A DNA stretch of 64,000 nt, taken from positions 25,212 to 89,211 of the forward strand of contig JAURWR010000028.1 in the NCBI GenBank assembly GCA_030654805.1, in the 5' to 3' direction. This DNA comes from Burkholderiaceae bacterium (GTDB lineage Bacteria; Pseudomonadota; Gammaproteobacteria; Burkholderiales; Burkholderiaceae_C). A program made the position numbers and the translations under genes. Shown here in pieces: positions 50,447 through 58,876 of this stretch; within the stretch, counting starts at the first letter, position 1, and each line of letters starts with the position of its first letter. The notes under the pieces are model-generated. The model was given only the letters and a program-made list of their open reading frames with translations, was not told where the DNA came from and did no database searches.

Positions 50447-51096
50447 GACGCTTGATCGCTCACCTGAGGGTGCGCCCACGGCTGATGGTGGCCATCGCGA
50501 CCGGCATCGCCGCAGCGACGCTGCTGCCGAATAGCTACAGCCTCATCACGCGAAGTCTGCTCGGCTGGAACGTGGCGGTCTGGCTGTATCTGGTGCTGGC
50601 CGGCTTGATGATGCTTCGTGCCGATCACACCCGCTTGCGGCAGGTCGCCGTGGCGCAAGCCGAAGCGGCGTCCATCGTGCTGATCATCGTGATCCTGGCG
50701 GCGTTGATCAGTCTGATGGGCATCGTCGTCGAACTGATGGCTGCGAAGGCGCCGGGTGCCCCGCATGCCTTGCCTCATGTGCTGTTCGCACTCGCCACCG
50801 TTACGGGGTCCTGGCTGCTGCTTCCTGTGACCTTTGCGCTGACCTACGCCAGCCAGTACTACCGAACCGCGCATGGAAGTGGCTTGAACTTTCCACATGT
50901 GGAGAAACTGTTTAAGCCCGATTACGGCGATTTCCTGTACTTTTCATTCACGATTGCCGTGGCCTCGCAAACGGCCGACGTCAGCGTGACGACTCAGATG
51001 ATGCGGCGGCTGGTGCTGTTGCAGTCAGTGCTGTCATTCGCGTTCAATACCGCCATCCTGGCGTTCACGATCAACATCGCAGCCAGTCTGTTTTGA
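50443..51096 (+). CDS. DUF1345 integral membrane protein
   Basis: A 217-residue protein with about five membrane helices (near residues 14-30, 44-60, 75-100, 115-140 and 190-215). DUF1345 landmarks are GWNVAVWLYLVLAGLMMLRAD near the second helix and LNFPHVEKLFKPDYGDFLYFSFTIAVASQTADVSVT near residue 160. No function is established for the family. The GTG start overlaps the cobC stop, so it is co-translated with the cobalamin operon; it may be a passenger or a membrane partner. The gene ends 22 bases from a convergent gene. Confidence 0.82.
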   Translation: MRRLIAHLRVRPRLMVAIATGIAAATLLPNSYSLITRSLLGWNVAVWLYLVLAGLMMLRADHTRLRQVAVAQAEAASIVLIIVILAALISLMGIVVELMAAKAPGAPHALPHVLFALATVTGSWLLLPVTFALTYASQYYRTAHGSGLNFPHVEKLFKPDYGDFLYFSFTIAVASQTADVSVTTQMMRRLVLLQSVLSFAFNTAILAFTINIAASLF

Positions 51097-51118
51097 CCTC
51101 GTGAGACGCTGACAGATA

Positions 51119-52072
51119 TCAGCGCGCGCGGTGCTGACTGCGCCCGAACACCAGCAGTGGCGCGGCGGTTCTGCGAATCCAGCGCTTGCCGTGGGCATAC
51201 CACGCGTGATGCGCACACGAGCGGATCACCTGCCAGCCTGTGCGCTGGTTGACCGGTTCGGGGAGGGTGGTTGGTACCGTTGGAGACAACACGCAACGCA
51301 GCGAGCGCGGATGCTTGGGAGGCGCATGTTTCTCGATCAGATGGACCGTGTAGCCGGCACGGGCTGCCGTGTGAGCGAGCGTTTCGGGACCGAAGTGATA
51401 CAGGTGTGCGATGTGCAGCGCGCTGAGCTTGCGGTACTCGCGCAGATCGGGGACGTCGATGTACACCCGCGCATTCGGCGCCAGCAACGGCTTCATCGAC
51501 AACAGGAACTGCACCGGGTTTTTGATGTGCTCGAGCACATGATTCATGATGACCAGATCGACCGGCTCCGGCTGTGAGTCACGAAACTCGCACAGGCTCG
51601 TGTGCATTTCGCAGCCAGCATGTTGAACTGCGAAGTCACCCAACGCTGCTGCGGGCTCGATGGCGAAGCGCCGCGTGGTGGGCATTCGATCACCCACCGC
51701 ACGCAGCATCGAACCTTCGGACGCCCCGATGTCCAGCACCGCCATTCCTGGCCGCAGTTCTCCGCGTTCGATCAGGAAATCGACTGCGGCTGAAGTGCGC
51801 TCATCGATGCGCAGGGCGCGGATGTAGCTCAACGTCGGCGCGACACTTTGTCGGTAGTACCGGCGATAGTGGCGCGAATAGAAATCTTCGATCGCTTCGG
51901 ACGTTGGCTGCGGGTTCGTCATCACCAGGCCGCAGCCCAGGCAACCTACGGTGACGATGCCCATGTCGTACCGGTCGGTCGCGGCCAGCCGCTCGAATTC
52001 CAGACCGAGACACAGCGGGCAGGCGACGTGTTCGAGACGACTGCGATCGAGTGTCCAGGGTGAGGTCGACAT
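51119..52072 (-). CDS. Class I SAM methyltransferase with zinc-binding N-terminus
   Basis: A 317-residue protein. Cys18/Cys21 (CPLC) and Cys44/Cys47 (CLGC) form a probable zinc ribbon, as in sugar and polyketide C-methyltransferases. The SAM-binding motif VLDIGASEG lies near residue 108, and VIMNHVLEHIKNPVQFL is the post-motif region. The frame is open upstream, but MSTSPWTLDRS is the sensible start even without a clear ribosome site. It lies next to PEP-CTERM genes, so a glycan or exopolysaccharide substrate is plausible but unproven. The 216 bases upstream hold the PEP-CTERM terminator and little else. Confidence 0.8.
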   Translation of the reverse strand: MSTSPWTLDRSRLEHVACPLCLGLEFERLAATDRYDMGIVTVGCLGCGLVMTNPQPTSEAIEDFYSRHYRRYYRQSVAPTLSYIRALRIDERTSAAVDFLIERGELRPGMAVLDIGASEGSMLRAVGDRMPTTRRFAIEPAAALGDFAVQHAGCEMHTSLCEFRDSQPEPVDLVIMNHVLEHIKNPVQFLLSMKPLLAPNARVYIDVPDLREYRKLSALHIAHLYHFGPETLAHTAARAGYTVHLIEKHAPPKHPRSLRCVLSPTVPTTLPEPVNQRTGWQVIRSCAHHAWYAHGKRWIRRTAAPLLVFGRSQHRAR

Positions 52073-52237
52073 GGAGAGATGAAAGTTGAGGGGATCGATC
52101 GGAAAGCGATCCGAGCGTTGCGTGTTTATACCTCCCGAACAGACCAGGTTGTTGCCGAGCGCTCCTGCCCGAAGGGGATGAGTCTTTGGTGGCTGGGAAG
52201 GTGAGGCAATGCGTGATTGCCATCGTCGAAATACAAA

Positions 52238-52270
52238 TGAAAAAGTCCCAGCGCTTGGGCGCTGGGACTT
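52238..52270 (-). terminator. Intrinsic terminator of the PEP-CTERM gene
   Basis: AAGTCCCAGCGC and GCGCTGGGACTT pair perfectly (12 bp, TTGG loop). On the minus strand TTTTTCATTTG follows. It lies 19 bases after the stop of the PEP-CTERM gene and ends the minus-strand run from phaZ. Confidence 0.88.
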
Positions 52271-52289
52271 CGCATGATCGGCGAATCGC

Positions 52290-53315
52290 TCAGACTTGCT
52301 GCGCCTTGCGCTTGCGAACTCCGAAGGTCGCAGCCAGTGCGACACCCGCGAGAGCCATGGAACCAGGCTCAGGCACCGATCCTCCCTGCGGAGTGGATGG
52401 TGATTTCGGGGTCAAGGTCGCGACAAAATTGAGCTTGAATGCGTCGTTGCCCTGACTGCAAGTGGTTGCAGCGCCGGCCGCATTCTTGCAACTCGTGCCG
52501 CCACCGTTCAAGTCGGTGTTGAACGTGCTGATCAGCCACCAACTCGATCCCTTTTCCAAGTCTGCGCCGGTAGACCTTGGCGTGCCGGCGACCAAGTCTG
52601 CGTAGCTGCCCACCAGTTCCCACCCAGCGATGCCTGGATTTGCGCCGTTGTAGAGGGTGTTCGAAAGGTTCTCATTGCCACCCACCAATGTTGTTCCGGT
52701 GGTGCGCGTCGGCGCGCTGGCGCCGGTCCAGCGCATCAACGTGATGTCTGAATCACCGGTCGACCAGCCGATTCCGATCTGGTCCAGGATCACGCTCGAA
52801 GCAAAAGACAGCAACAACACGTCCTGGGTGCCAGGCAGATTCGAGTCGAATGCGTGGTTGGGGCTGCCGGCCCCGACGCCTTCGTCACGACTGCCAGCGC
52901 CGAACCCTGAATTGCTCTGCTGGGACAGGTAGGCGCTGGCGTAACCAGACCCAGTCAACTTCTGCTCCACCCGTGTGTTGACACCTGAGCCGCCAGCGGT
53001 GTTGTACGTGATCAAGCCACCGCTGCCAGTGGTGTACGTGGCCCCGCCTGCCTTTGCGTACTTGAGCGTGCCTCGATCAGTGGACCAAGCCGAAAGTGCC
53101 AGCGGCCCATTGGTCCCGGCAGGTGCCTTCCCAGAAGCGGTAGCGCCGGTGCAACTCCATGTGTTGCCGTACGTGCTGGCACTACCCGTCGAGCAAGCAC
53201 CGCCACTTGCTGCGGCTTTCAGACTCCATGTCGACTGGGCGAATGCACCTTGCGACATGGCGAGTCCGGCCACGACGGCTGTTACCGAAAAGATGGTTGC
53301 GCGTAGGCTTTTCAT
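52290..53315 (-). CDS. PEP-CTERM sorted exported protein
   Basis: A 341-residue exported protein. It has a signal peptide (SLRATIFSVTAVVAGLAMSQGAFA), a Gly/Ser/Thr/Asn-rich beta-type body, and a C-terminal PEP-CTERM signal: VPEPGS near residue 314, a hydrophobic helix (MALAGVALAATFGV) and the basic end RKRKAQQV. Exosortase would cut at this signal and pass the protein to the cell surface or matrix. Residues CSTGSAS and CKNAAGAATTC hold the few cysteines. The body has no known enzymatic motif. Confidence 0.88.
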   Translation of the reverse strand: MKSLRATIFSVTAVVAGLAMSQGAFAQSTWSLKAAASGGACSTGSASTYGNTWSCTGATASGKAPAGTNGPLALSAWSTDRGTLKYAKAGGATYTTGSGGLITYNTAGGSGVNTRVEQKLTGSGYASAYLSQQSNSGFGAGSRDEGVGAGSPNHAFDSNLPGTQDVLLLSFASSVILDQIGIGWSTGDSDITLMRWTGASAPTRTTGTTLVGGNENLSNTLYNGANPGIAGWELVGSYADLVAGTPRSTGADLEKGSSWWLISTFNTDLNGGGTSCKNAAGAATTCSQGNDAFKLNFVATLTPKSPSTPQGGSVPEPGSMALAGVALAATFGVRKRKAQQV

Positions 53316-53402
53316 GGGGTTTCTGATCCTTGAAAAATTCGGATTTCGGTTTTCAACCAACATATGACCAAGTGTAAGAAGCGTAGTCATTGGTTGCACC
53401 CC

Positions 53403-56249
53403 TCACTTAAGGGTGCTCAACAGTCTTTCGGCTGGCTTGGCATTCTCGAAAAGCCGGTCGCCCTTCAGCGCAGCTTCCAGTTCTTCGCGTGCCTCGGTGG
53501 GGCGCCCCGAACTGGCGAGTACCGCGCCGAGGAAATAGCGCGTATCGCGGTTGTCGGGATCGCGCAGGCGTGCATCGCGCAGGAATTGAAGCGCGCGGTC
53601 CGTTTGTCCGGCCTTGAAGGCCGCCCAACCGACCGTACCGATGATGTGGGGCGCCTTGGGATCGAGCGCCAACGCCTGCTCAGCGATCTTTAGCGCGCCG
53701 GGATCCTTGGTCAGCAGCAGCACGTTGGCCAGGTTGTTCAGCGATTCGGCATCGTCGGGTGCCATCTTCACCAACGCCTCGTAGGCCCCGCGGGCGGCCG
53801 TCAGGTTGCCCGCGCGCGCGTGACCATCGGCCAAGGCCCGCCGCGCTACGACGTCCTGAGGGTGTGACTTGAGCCACTGATCAGCCAGCTGAACGGCGCC
53901 CGGACCATCTTCCTGGGCGAGGATGCCGTAGAGGCGCATCAGGCTGGCTGTCGTTTGCTCGATTTGGTGGGCTCGTCGATAGGCGTCAATGGCTGCGGCG
54001 CGCTGCCCGCGAGCGGAAGCCAGGTCACCCTGCAGGCCGTAGCCGACGCCGGATTTCGGCTGGCTGGCGATGATTTGGCGAATATGCCCATCGGCCTTGT
54101 CGAGTTCGCCTCGACGCATCTCGACCTCGGCCAGCAAGGCCTTTGCCGGCAGAAAATCCGGTCGTTCGGCCAAGGCCTTGTCCAGGCTGTAGGACGCGCC
54201 TGCCAAGTCACCAGCTGCCGATTGAAGCAAGGCGATCTGCAGCAGCACGGGCGGGTTGCGGGTGGCCTGGGTGGTGGCTCGGCTCAGGTTGGTGCGCGCG
54301 GCCGTGGTGTCTCCGTTGGCCAGGCTGACGCGTGCCGATGCCAGCAAGACGGGCAGCGCCTCAGTGGCTTTTCCACTCAGACCTTTGGCGGCTTGCTGGG
54401 CCGCTGCCGGATTGTTGTTTCGCAGCTGGAATTCGACCAGGGCCAGATTCGGTTGCAGGTCGTTCGGCCTGCTGTAATCGACCGCCTTCTCCAGCCAGCG
54501 CTGGGCTTCGGCAGGTTGGCCGCGCCGTTCGAGAAGCCTGGCCATCTCGTTGATGGCGTCGAGGTCCTTCTGGTCCCGTGCCAACAGCGCAGTCAAGCGC
54601 GTCTCCGCTGCGTCAAAGGCCTTCGCATCGGTGTCCAGGCGAGCCAGGTTCACCTGGGGTTCGGAGAATGTGGCATCGAGCTTTGCGGCGCTCTCGAAAG
54701 CCGCCTTGGCTCCCGCACGATCACCTGCGGCAGCGCGTGCCCTGCCCAGAAGATTCTGGACGCCTGGGCTGGTGGGTCTTTGCTTGGCCAAGCTCTCGGC
54801 AATGGTCACGGACCGTGCCGCCTGCCCCCCTTGCAGATAGAGGGTGGCCAAGGCAACACCCGCCTGAAACTGATTGGGGTCCTTGCGGAAAGCACTCTCC
54901 AGTGCGGCCAAGGCATCCCCGAAGTTTCCGCTGCCCACCAGGCTCATGCCGAGCATGGTCTGGAACTCGGGCAGATCCTGCCCGCGCATGGCGTCCTGCA
55001 TCAATTGCGTGGCGCGGGCGTGTCGGCCTTGTGCGATGTGACATGACGCAAGCAGCAGCAAGGCCTGAGAGTCACCGGGGTGCACCTTGAGGTACGAATC
55101 GAGCGAAGAAATCGCTCGATCCGTGTTCTTGTCGGACAGGTAAATCTGCGCGAGCAACTTGGCCACTCCGCTGCCCGGCTGTGCTCGCAGCGCAGCCTCG
55201 AGGTAAGGTTTCGCCTTCTCTCGCTCGTTCAAGCCATAGTGCGCGAGGCCGCCCAGCATCAAGACCTGTGGCCGATAGCGCAGGGATTCGATGGGCACCG
55301 GGTCGAGCAGGGCGGTGATCTTGTGCAGTGCTGCCTTGGCTTCGGCAGGCCGTCCCTGACGCTCCGAGATCAGTGAGCCCAGATAGTGGCCGCGTGGATC
55401 GCCCGGCGAGCTTTTCAGCAGTTCGGCCACGTCGGCGGCAGCCTCTGCTATCCGCTGCTGATCCATCAACAGGCCGGCTCTCGACACCAGGGCCTCGGTG
55501 TGCAACGGCTGGATCTTCAGGGCCTTTGCATAGCTAGATAGCGCCGCTACCGAATCGCCCTGGATGTGTGCAACCGTTCCGCGCAAATAGAAAGCCTCTG
55601 CAGAAGTCGGCGCCAGCAACAGCGCGCGATCGACGGCCATCTGAGCTTCGCCGAACTTGCCAGCGCGGATGCGCATCGGGACTTCAGCCAACCAGGAGTC
55701 GGGGCTCCCCGGATCGATCGCTCGGGCCTCCTCGATTGCCTTCATGGCGTTGTTCGACCCACCCAGATCGACGGTAGCCGAGGCTCGCAAGAGCAGCATC
55801 TGCACCTGGGTGGCCACCGGCAGGCCGGCGGTCGCGAACAGGGGCTTGTCCACCACCTCCTGCAATCGACCTTGGGACATGACCGACTTGGCCAAGGGCA
55901 CAACAACTTCGGCCCGGTTCACTCCCAGGCGAAGCGCTTCATTGAACGCCACCTCGGCTGCAATGGCCTCTCCGTTGATCAGCAGCGCCTTGCCCAGGAG
56001 CACATGCACCGGAAGCATGTTCTTGTCGATCTGCAGCGCATTCTTCAACTGAATGATCGCGCCGGGAGCGTCCTTCTTGTTGAAGCGCGCGAGCGCATCT
56101 TCGTAGTAGCGACCAGCCTGGGTGTCGATTGCAGCGATGGCCAGCGAGGTCGAGGCGACCAGCAGGGCAGTCAGCAGGGCTCTTGCGGAGAGGGTGAGCA
56201 AGGAATGAGGTTTCACGCGCCGGATGGTAGTGACGCGATGTCCTGCCAT
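53403..56249 (-). CDS. prsT: PEP-CTERM system TPR protein PrsT
   Basis: A protein of about 948 residues made almost entirely of TPR helix pairs, more than 20 by eye. It matches the PrsT group that accompanies exosortase/exopolysaccharide loci. A signal peptide is present (SLLTLSARALLTALLVASTSLAIA). Unlike PrsT described as a lipoprotein, no Cys follows the hydrophobic stretch, so it is likely periplasmic and not lipidated. The start is uncertain: ATG at 56249, or GTG at 56216, which would give a more typical signal peptide. It lies upstream of a PEP-CTERM protein. Confidence 0.83.
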   Translation of the reverse strand: MAGHRVTTIRRVKPHSLLTLSARALLTALLVASTSLAIAAIDTQAGRYYEDALARFNKKDAPGAIIQLKNALQIDKNMLPVHVLLGKALLINGEAIAAEVAFNEALRLGVNRAEVVVPLAKSVMSQGRLQEVVDKPLFATAGLPVATQVQMLLLRASATVDLGGSNNAMKAIEEARAIDPGSPDSWLAEVPMRIRAGKFGEAQMAVDRALLLAPTSAEAFYLRGTVAHIQGDSVAALSSYAKALKIQPLHTEALVSRAGLLMDQQRIAEAAADVAELLKSSPGDPRGHYLGSLISERQGRPAEAKAALHKITALLDPVPIESLRYRPQVLMLGGLAHYGLNEREKAKPYLEAALRAQPGSGVAKLLAQIYLSDKNTDRAISSLDSYLKVHPGDSQALLLLASCHIAQGRHARATQLMQDAMRGQDLPEFQTMLGMSLVGSGNFGDALAALESAFRKDPNQFQAGVALATLYLQGGQAARSVTIAESLAKQRPTSPGVQNLLGRARAAAGDRAGAKAAFESAAKLDATFSEPQVNLARLDTDAKAFDAAETRLTALLARDQKDLDAINEMARLLERRGQPAEAQRWLEKAVDYSRPNDLQPNLALVEFQLRNNNPAAAQQAAKGLSGKATEALPVLLASARVSLANGDTTAARTNLSRATTQATRNPPVLLQIALLQSAAGDLAGASYSLDKALAERPDFLPAKALLAEVEMRRGELDKADGHIRQIIASQPKSGVGYGLQGDLASARGQRAAAIDAYRRAHQIEQTTASLMRLYGILAQEDGPGAVQLADQWLKSHPQDVVARRALADGHARAGNLTAARGAYEALVKMAPDDAESLNNLANVLLLTKDPGALKIAEQALALDPKAPHIIGTVGWAAFKAGQTDRALQFLRDARLRDPDNRDTRYFLGAVLASSGRPTEAREELEAALKGDRLFENAKPAERLLSTLK

Positions 56250-56324
56250 CGGGGTGTGCAGCACGCAGCCCACGCCATCGCGTGAAATGTTACCGACCGT
56301 ATCCCGCAAACAAGGGGCTGATGC

Positions 56325-56951
56325 TCAGCTCGGACGCGAATCGCAGTAGGCCGACACCGCACATTCGGCACATTTCGGGCTGCGCGCCGTACACACATAG
56401 CGGCCATGCAGGATCAGCCAGTGGTGCGCGTCGACCCGGTATTCGGCCGGAACGCGCTCGATCAGCTTCAGTTCGACCTGCAGAGGGTTCTTGCCTGGCG
56501 CGAGGCCCGTTCGATTTCCGACGCGGAAGATGTGGGTGTCGACTGCCATCGTCGGCTCGCCGAATGCCACGTTCAGCACCACATTGGCCGTCTTGCGGCC
56601 CACGCCGGGCAAGGCTTCCAACGCTTCGCGGGTGCGGGGAACTTCGCCGCCATGCCGCTCGACGAGCAGTCGACACGTCTCGTAAAGGTTCTTCGCCTTG
56701 TTGCGGTACAGGCCGATCGTGCGGATGTGCTCGGTGAGTGCCGGCAATCCCAGCGCGAGCATCTTCTGCGGCGAGTTCGCCACCGAAAACAATCGTCGCG
56801 TTGCCTTGTTGACGCCCACGTCGGTCGCCTGCGCCGAAAGCAGCACCGCTGCCAGCAGCTCGAACACATTGGTGAATTCGAGCTCGGTCTGCGGTTGTGG
56901 ATTCGCGGCCTTCAGCACGGCGAAGAACGGGGCGATGTCGGTTTTCTTCAT
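56325..56951 (-). CDS. nth: Endonuclease III
   Basis: Base-excision-repair glycosylase/AP-lyase for oxidised pyrimidines. The 208-residue protein has the helix-hairpin-helix with catalytic Lys (LPGVGRKTANVVLNVAFG), the catalytic Asp in MAVDTHIFRV, and the [4Fe-4S] ligands CX6CX2CX5C at the C-terminus (CTARSPKCAECAVSAYC). The start overlaps the stop of the radical SAM gene upstream by 4 bases. Confidence 0.97.
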   Translation of the reverse strand: MKKTDIAPFFAVLKAANPQPQTELEFTNVFELLAAVLLSAQATDVGVNKATRRLFSVANSPQKMLALGLPALTEHIRTIGLYRNKAKNLYETCRLLVERHGGEVPRTREALEALPGVGRKTANVVLNVAFGEPTMAVDTHIFRVGNRTGLAPGKNPLQVELKLIERVPAEYRVDAHHWLILHGRYVCTARSPKCAECAVSAYCDSRPS

Positions 56952-58876
56952 GGTGACGATTCCGTCGCGGCTGTGAGCGCGCGCGCAATCCGGTCGCGTG
57001 GCACCCGGGTGCGCGGCGTGCGGGGACCGAACCAGCTGCGCACGTCCTCGTCCAGACCGATGCCGTGCATGTAGTTGTAGATGGCCTTCTTCAGCGCGAC
57101 ACCGAGCGCATCGTGATCGACGCCGGTCGGGTCGATGAAGCCGACGTCGTTGGTTGCAAAGGTGATCGGTGGCAACGGTTGCAGCGTGACACCGTAGTCC
57201 TCGGGTTTCTGGCCAACCGGTGAGTGCACGGTGCACGCAAAGCGGTGGAAGAAGCCCGACTGGATGCAGCCCTGCTCGAACAGCTGCCGCACGTACTCGA
57301 GCGAGTCGACGGTGTCCTGCACCGTCTGTGTCGGGAAGCCATACATCAGGTAGGCGTGGACCAGCACGCCGGTGTCGCTGAACGCCTTGGTCACGCGCGC
57401 GACCTGCTCGACCGACACACCCTTCTTCATCAGGTTCAGCAGCCGGTCCGACGCGACCTCAAGCCCGCCGGAGATCGCGATGCAACCGCTGTCAGCGAGC
57501 TGCTGGCACAGCTCGGGCGTGAACGATTTTTCGAAGCGGATGTTGCCCCACCACGAGACCGCGAGCTGCCGGCGCTGCAGCTCGGCGGCCAGCGTCTTGA
57601 GCGCTTTCGGCGGCGCGGCCTCGTCGACGAAATGGAAACCGGTCTGCCCGGTCTCCGCGACGATGGTCTCGATGCGGTCGACCAGCGTCGCGGCCGAAGC
57701 GCCTTCGTAGCGCGAGATGTAGTCGAGGCTGACGTCGCAGAAGCTGCACTTTTTCCAGTAGCAGCCATGCGCCACGGTGAGCTTGTTCCAGCGCCCGTCG
57801 GACCACAGCCGGTGCATCGGGTTCAGCATGTCGAGCAGCGACAGGTAGCGGTCCAGCGGCAGGCCGTCCCAGGTCGGCGTGCCGACCTCGGCGAAGGCGA
57901 TGTCGGCCTCGATCCAGTTGACGTACTGCACCGCGCCGGCGGCGTCGCGGCGGTAGGTGCGCACCAGCCGCTGCGCCGAACGGCGGCCTTGCAGGTGTTC
58001 GAGCAGTGCCAGCAGCGGGCGCTCGCCGGCGTCGAGCGTGACGTGGTCGAAGTAGTCGAACACCCGCGCCTCCTTCAACTCGCGCAGCTCGGTGTTGACG
58101 TAGCCGCCGCCGAGCACGGTGGTGATCGTCGGGTCGTGTGCCTTGACCGTCTGCGCGATGCGGAATGCGGCGTACACCGCACCGGGGAACGGCACCGAGA
58201 TCAGCACCACGCGCGGCGCGTGGCGCGTCAGCGCGGCCTGCGTCAACTCGACCAGCGTGCGGTCGATCAGGTTCAGCGGCGCGGCGAGCGCGGCGGCCAG
58301 CGGATCGAAGGTGGGCTGACTCTGCGCCAGCGATTCGGCGTAGCGCACGAACTCGAAGCGGGGGTCGATCGCGTCGCGCAGCACGTCGGCGATGTCGTTC
58401 AGGTACAGCGTCGCGAGGTGCCGCGCGCGGTCCTGCACGCCGAGTGCGCCGAAGGCCCAGGCGAGCGGATCGCCGCCGTCGTCATCGACGTAGACATCGA
58501 GCGACTCGAAGCGCGGCCCTTCCGGCAGGAAGGCGCGGCTGCAGATGCGGTGACCGAGCGTCGAGTCGCGGCCTTGCAGGAAGGCGAGGGTCGGCGCGAT
58601 CGTCGAGCGGTAGCGCTCGAACGATTCGATGAATGCCGTGACGCGTGGCGTGCGCTTCGCAAAGGACACGGCGTCGATCTCCGCGCGCACCGCTTGCAAT
58701 CCGTCGATCGAGAACAGACTGAGCACCAGCGCGAGCGCCAGGTCTTCCTGCACCGCGTCGATGCCGCGCGAGCGCAGGAATCCGGTCAGGTAGGCAGTCG
58801 AAGGGTAGGGCGTGTTGAGCTGCGTCATCGGCGGGATGACGGACAGCACGCGCAGCGCAATCGGCTCTGCGGTCAC
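56948..58876 (-). CDS. B12-binding-domain radical SAM protein
   Basis: A 642-residue cytoplasmic enzyme. Residues about 215-320 show a Rossmann-like B12-binding domain (VVLISVPFPGAVYAAFRIAQTVKAHDPTITTVLGGGYVNTEL) without the DxHxxG cobalt ligand. The radical SAM core follows, with the cluster motif at Cys372, Cys377 and Cys380 (CYWKKCSFC, spacing CX4CX2C). EAAPP and SGGLEVASDRLLNLMKKG are later core strands. The substrate is unknown; relatives modify RNA, lipids or peptides. It is coupled by 4-base overlaps to rnfB before and nth after. Confidence 0.85.
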   Translation of the reverse strand: MTAEPIALRVLSVIPPMTQLNTPYPSTAYLTGFLRSRGIDAVQEDLALALVLSLFSIDGLQAVRAEIDAVSFAKRTPRVTAFIESFERYRSTIAPTLAFLQGRDSTLGHRICSRAFLPEGPRFESLDVYVDDDGGDPLAWAFGALGVQDRARHLATLYLNDIADVLRDAIDPRFEFVRYAESLAQSQPTFDPLAAALAAPLNLIDRTLVELTQAALTRHAPRVVLISVPFPGAVYAAFRIAQTVKAHDPTITTVLGGGYVNTELRELKEARVFDYFDHVTLDAGERPLLALLEHLQGRRSAQRLVRTYRRDAAGAVQYVNWIEADIAFAEVGTPTWDGLPLDRYLSLLDMLNPMHRLWSDGRWNKLTVAHGCYWKKCSFCDVSLDYISRYEGASAATLVDRIETIVAETGQTGFHFVDEAAPPKALKTLAAELQRRQLAVSWWGNIRFEKSFTPELCQQLADSGCIAISGGLEVASDRLLNLMKKGVSVEQVARVTKAFSDTGVLVHAYLMYGFPTQTVQDTVDSLEYVRQLFEQGCIQSGFFHRFACTVHSPVGQKPEDYGVTLQPLPPITFATNDVGFIDPTGVDHDALGVALKKAIYNYMHGIGLDEDVRSWFGPRTPRTRVPRDRIARALTAATESSP

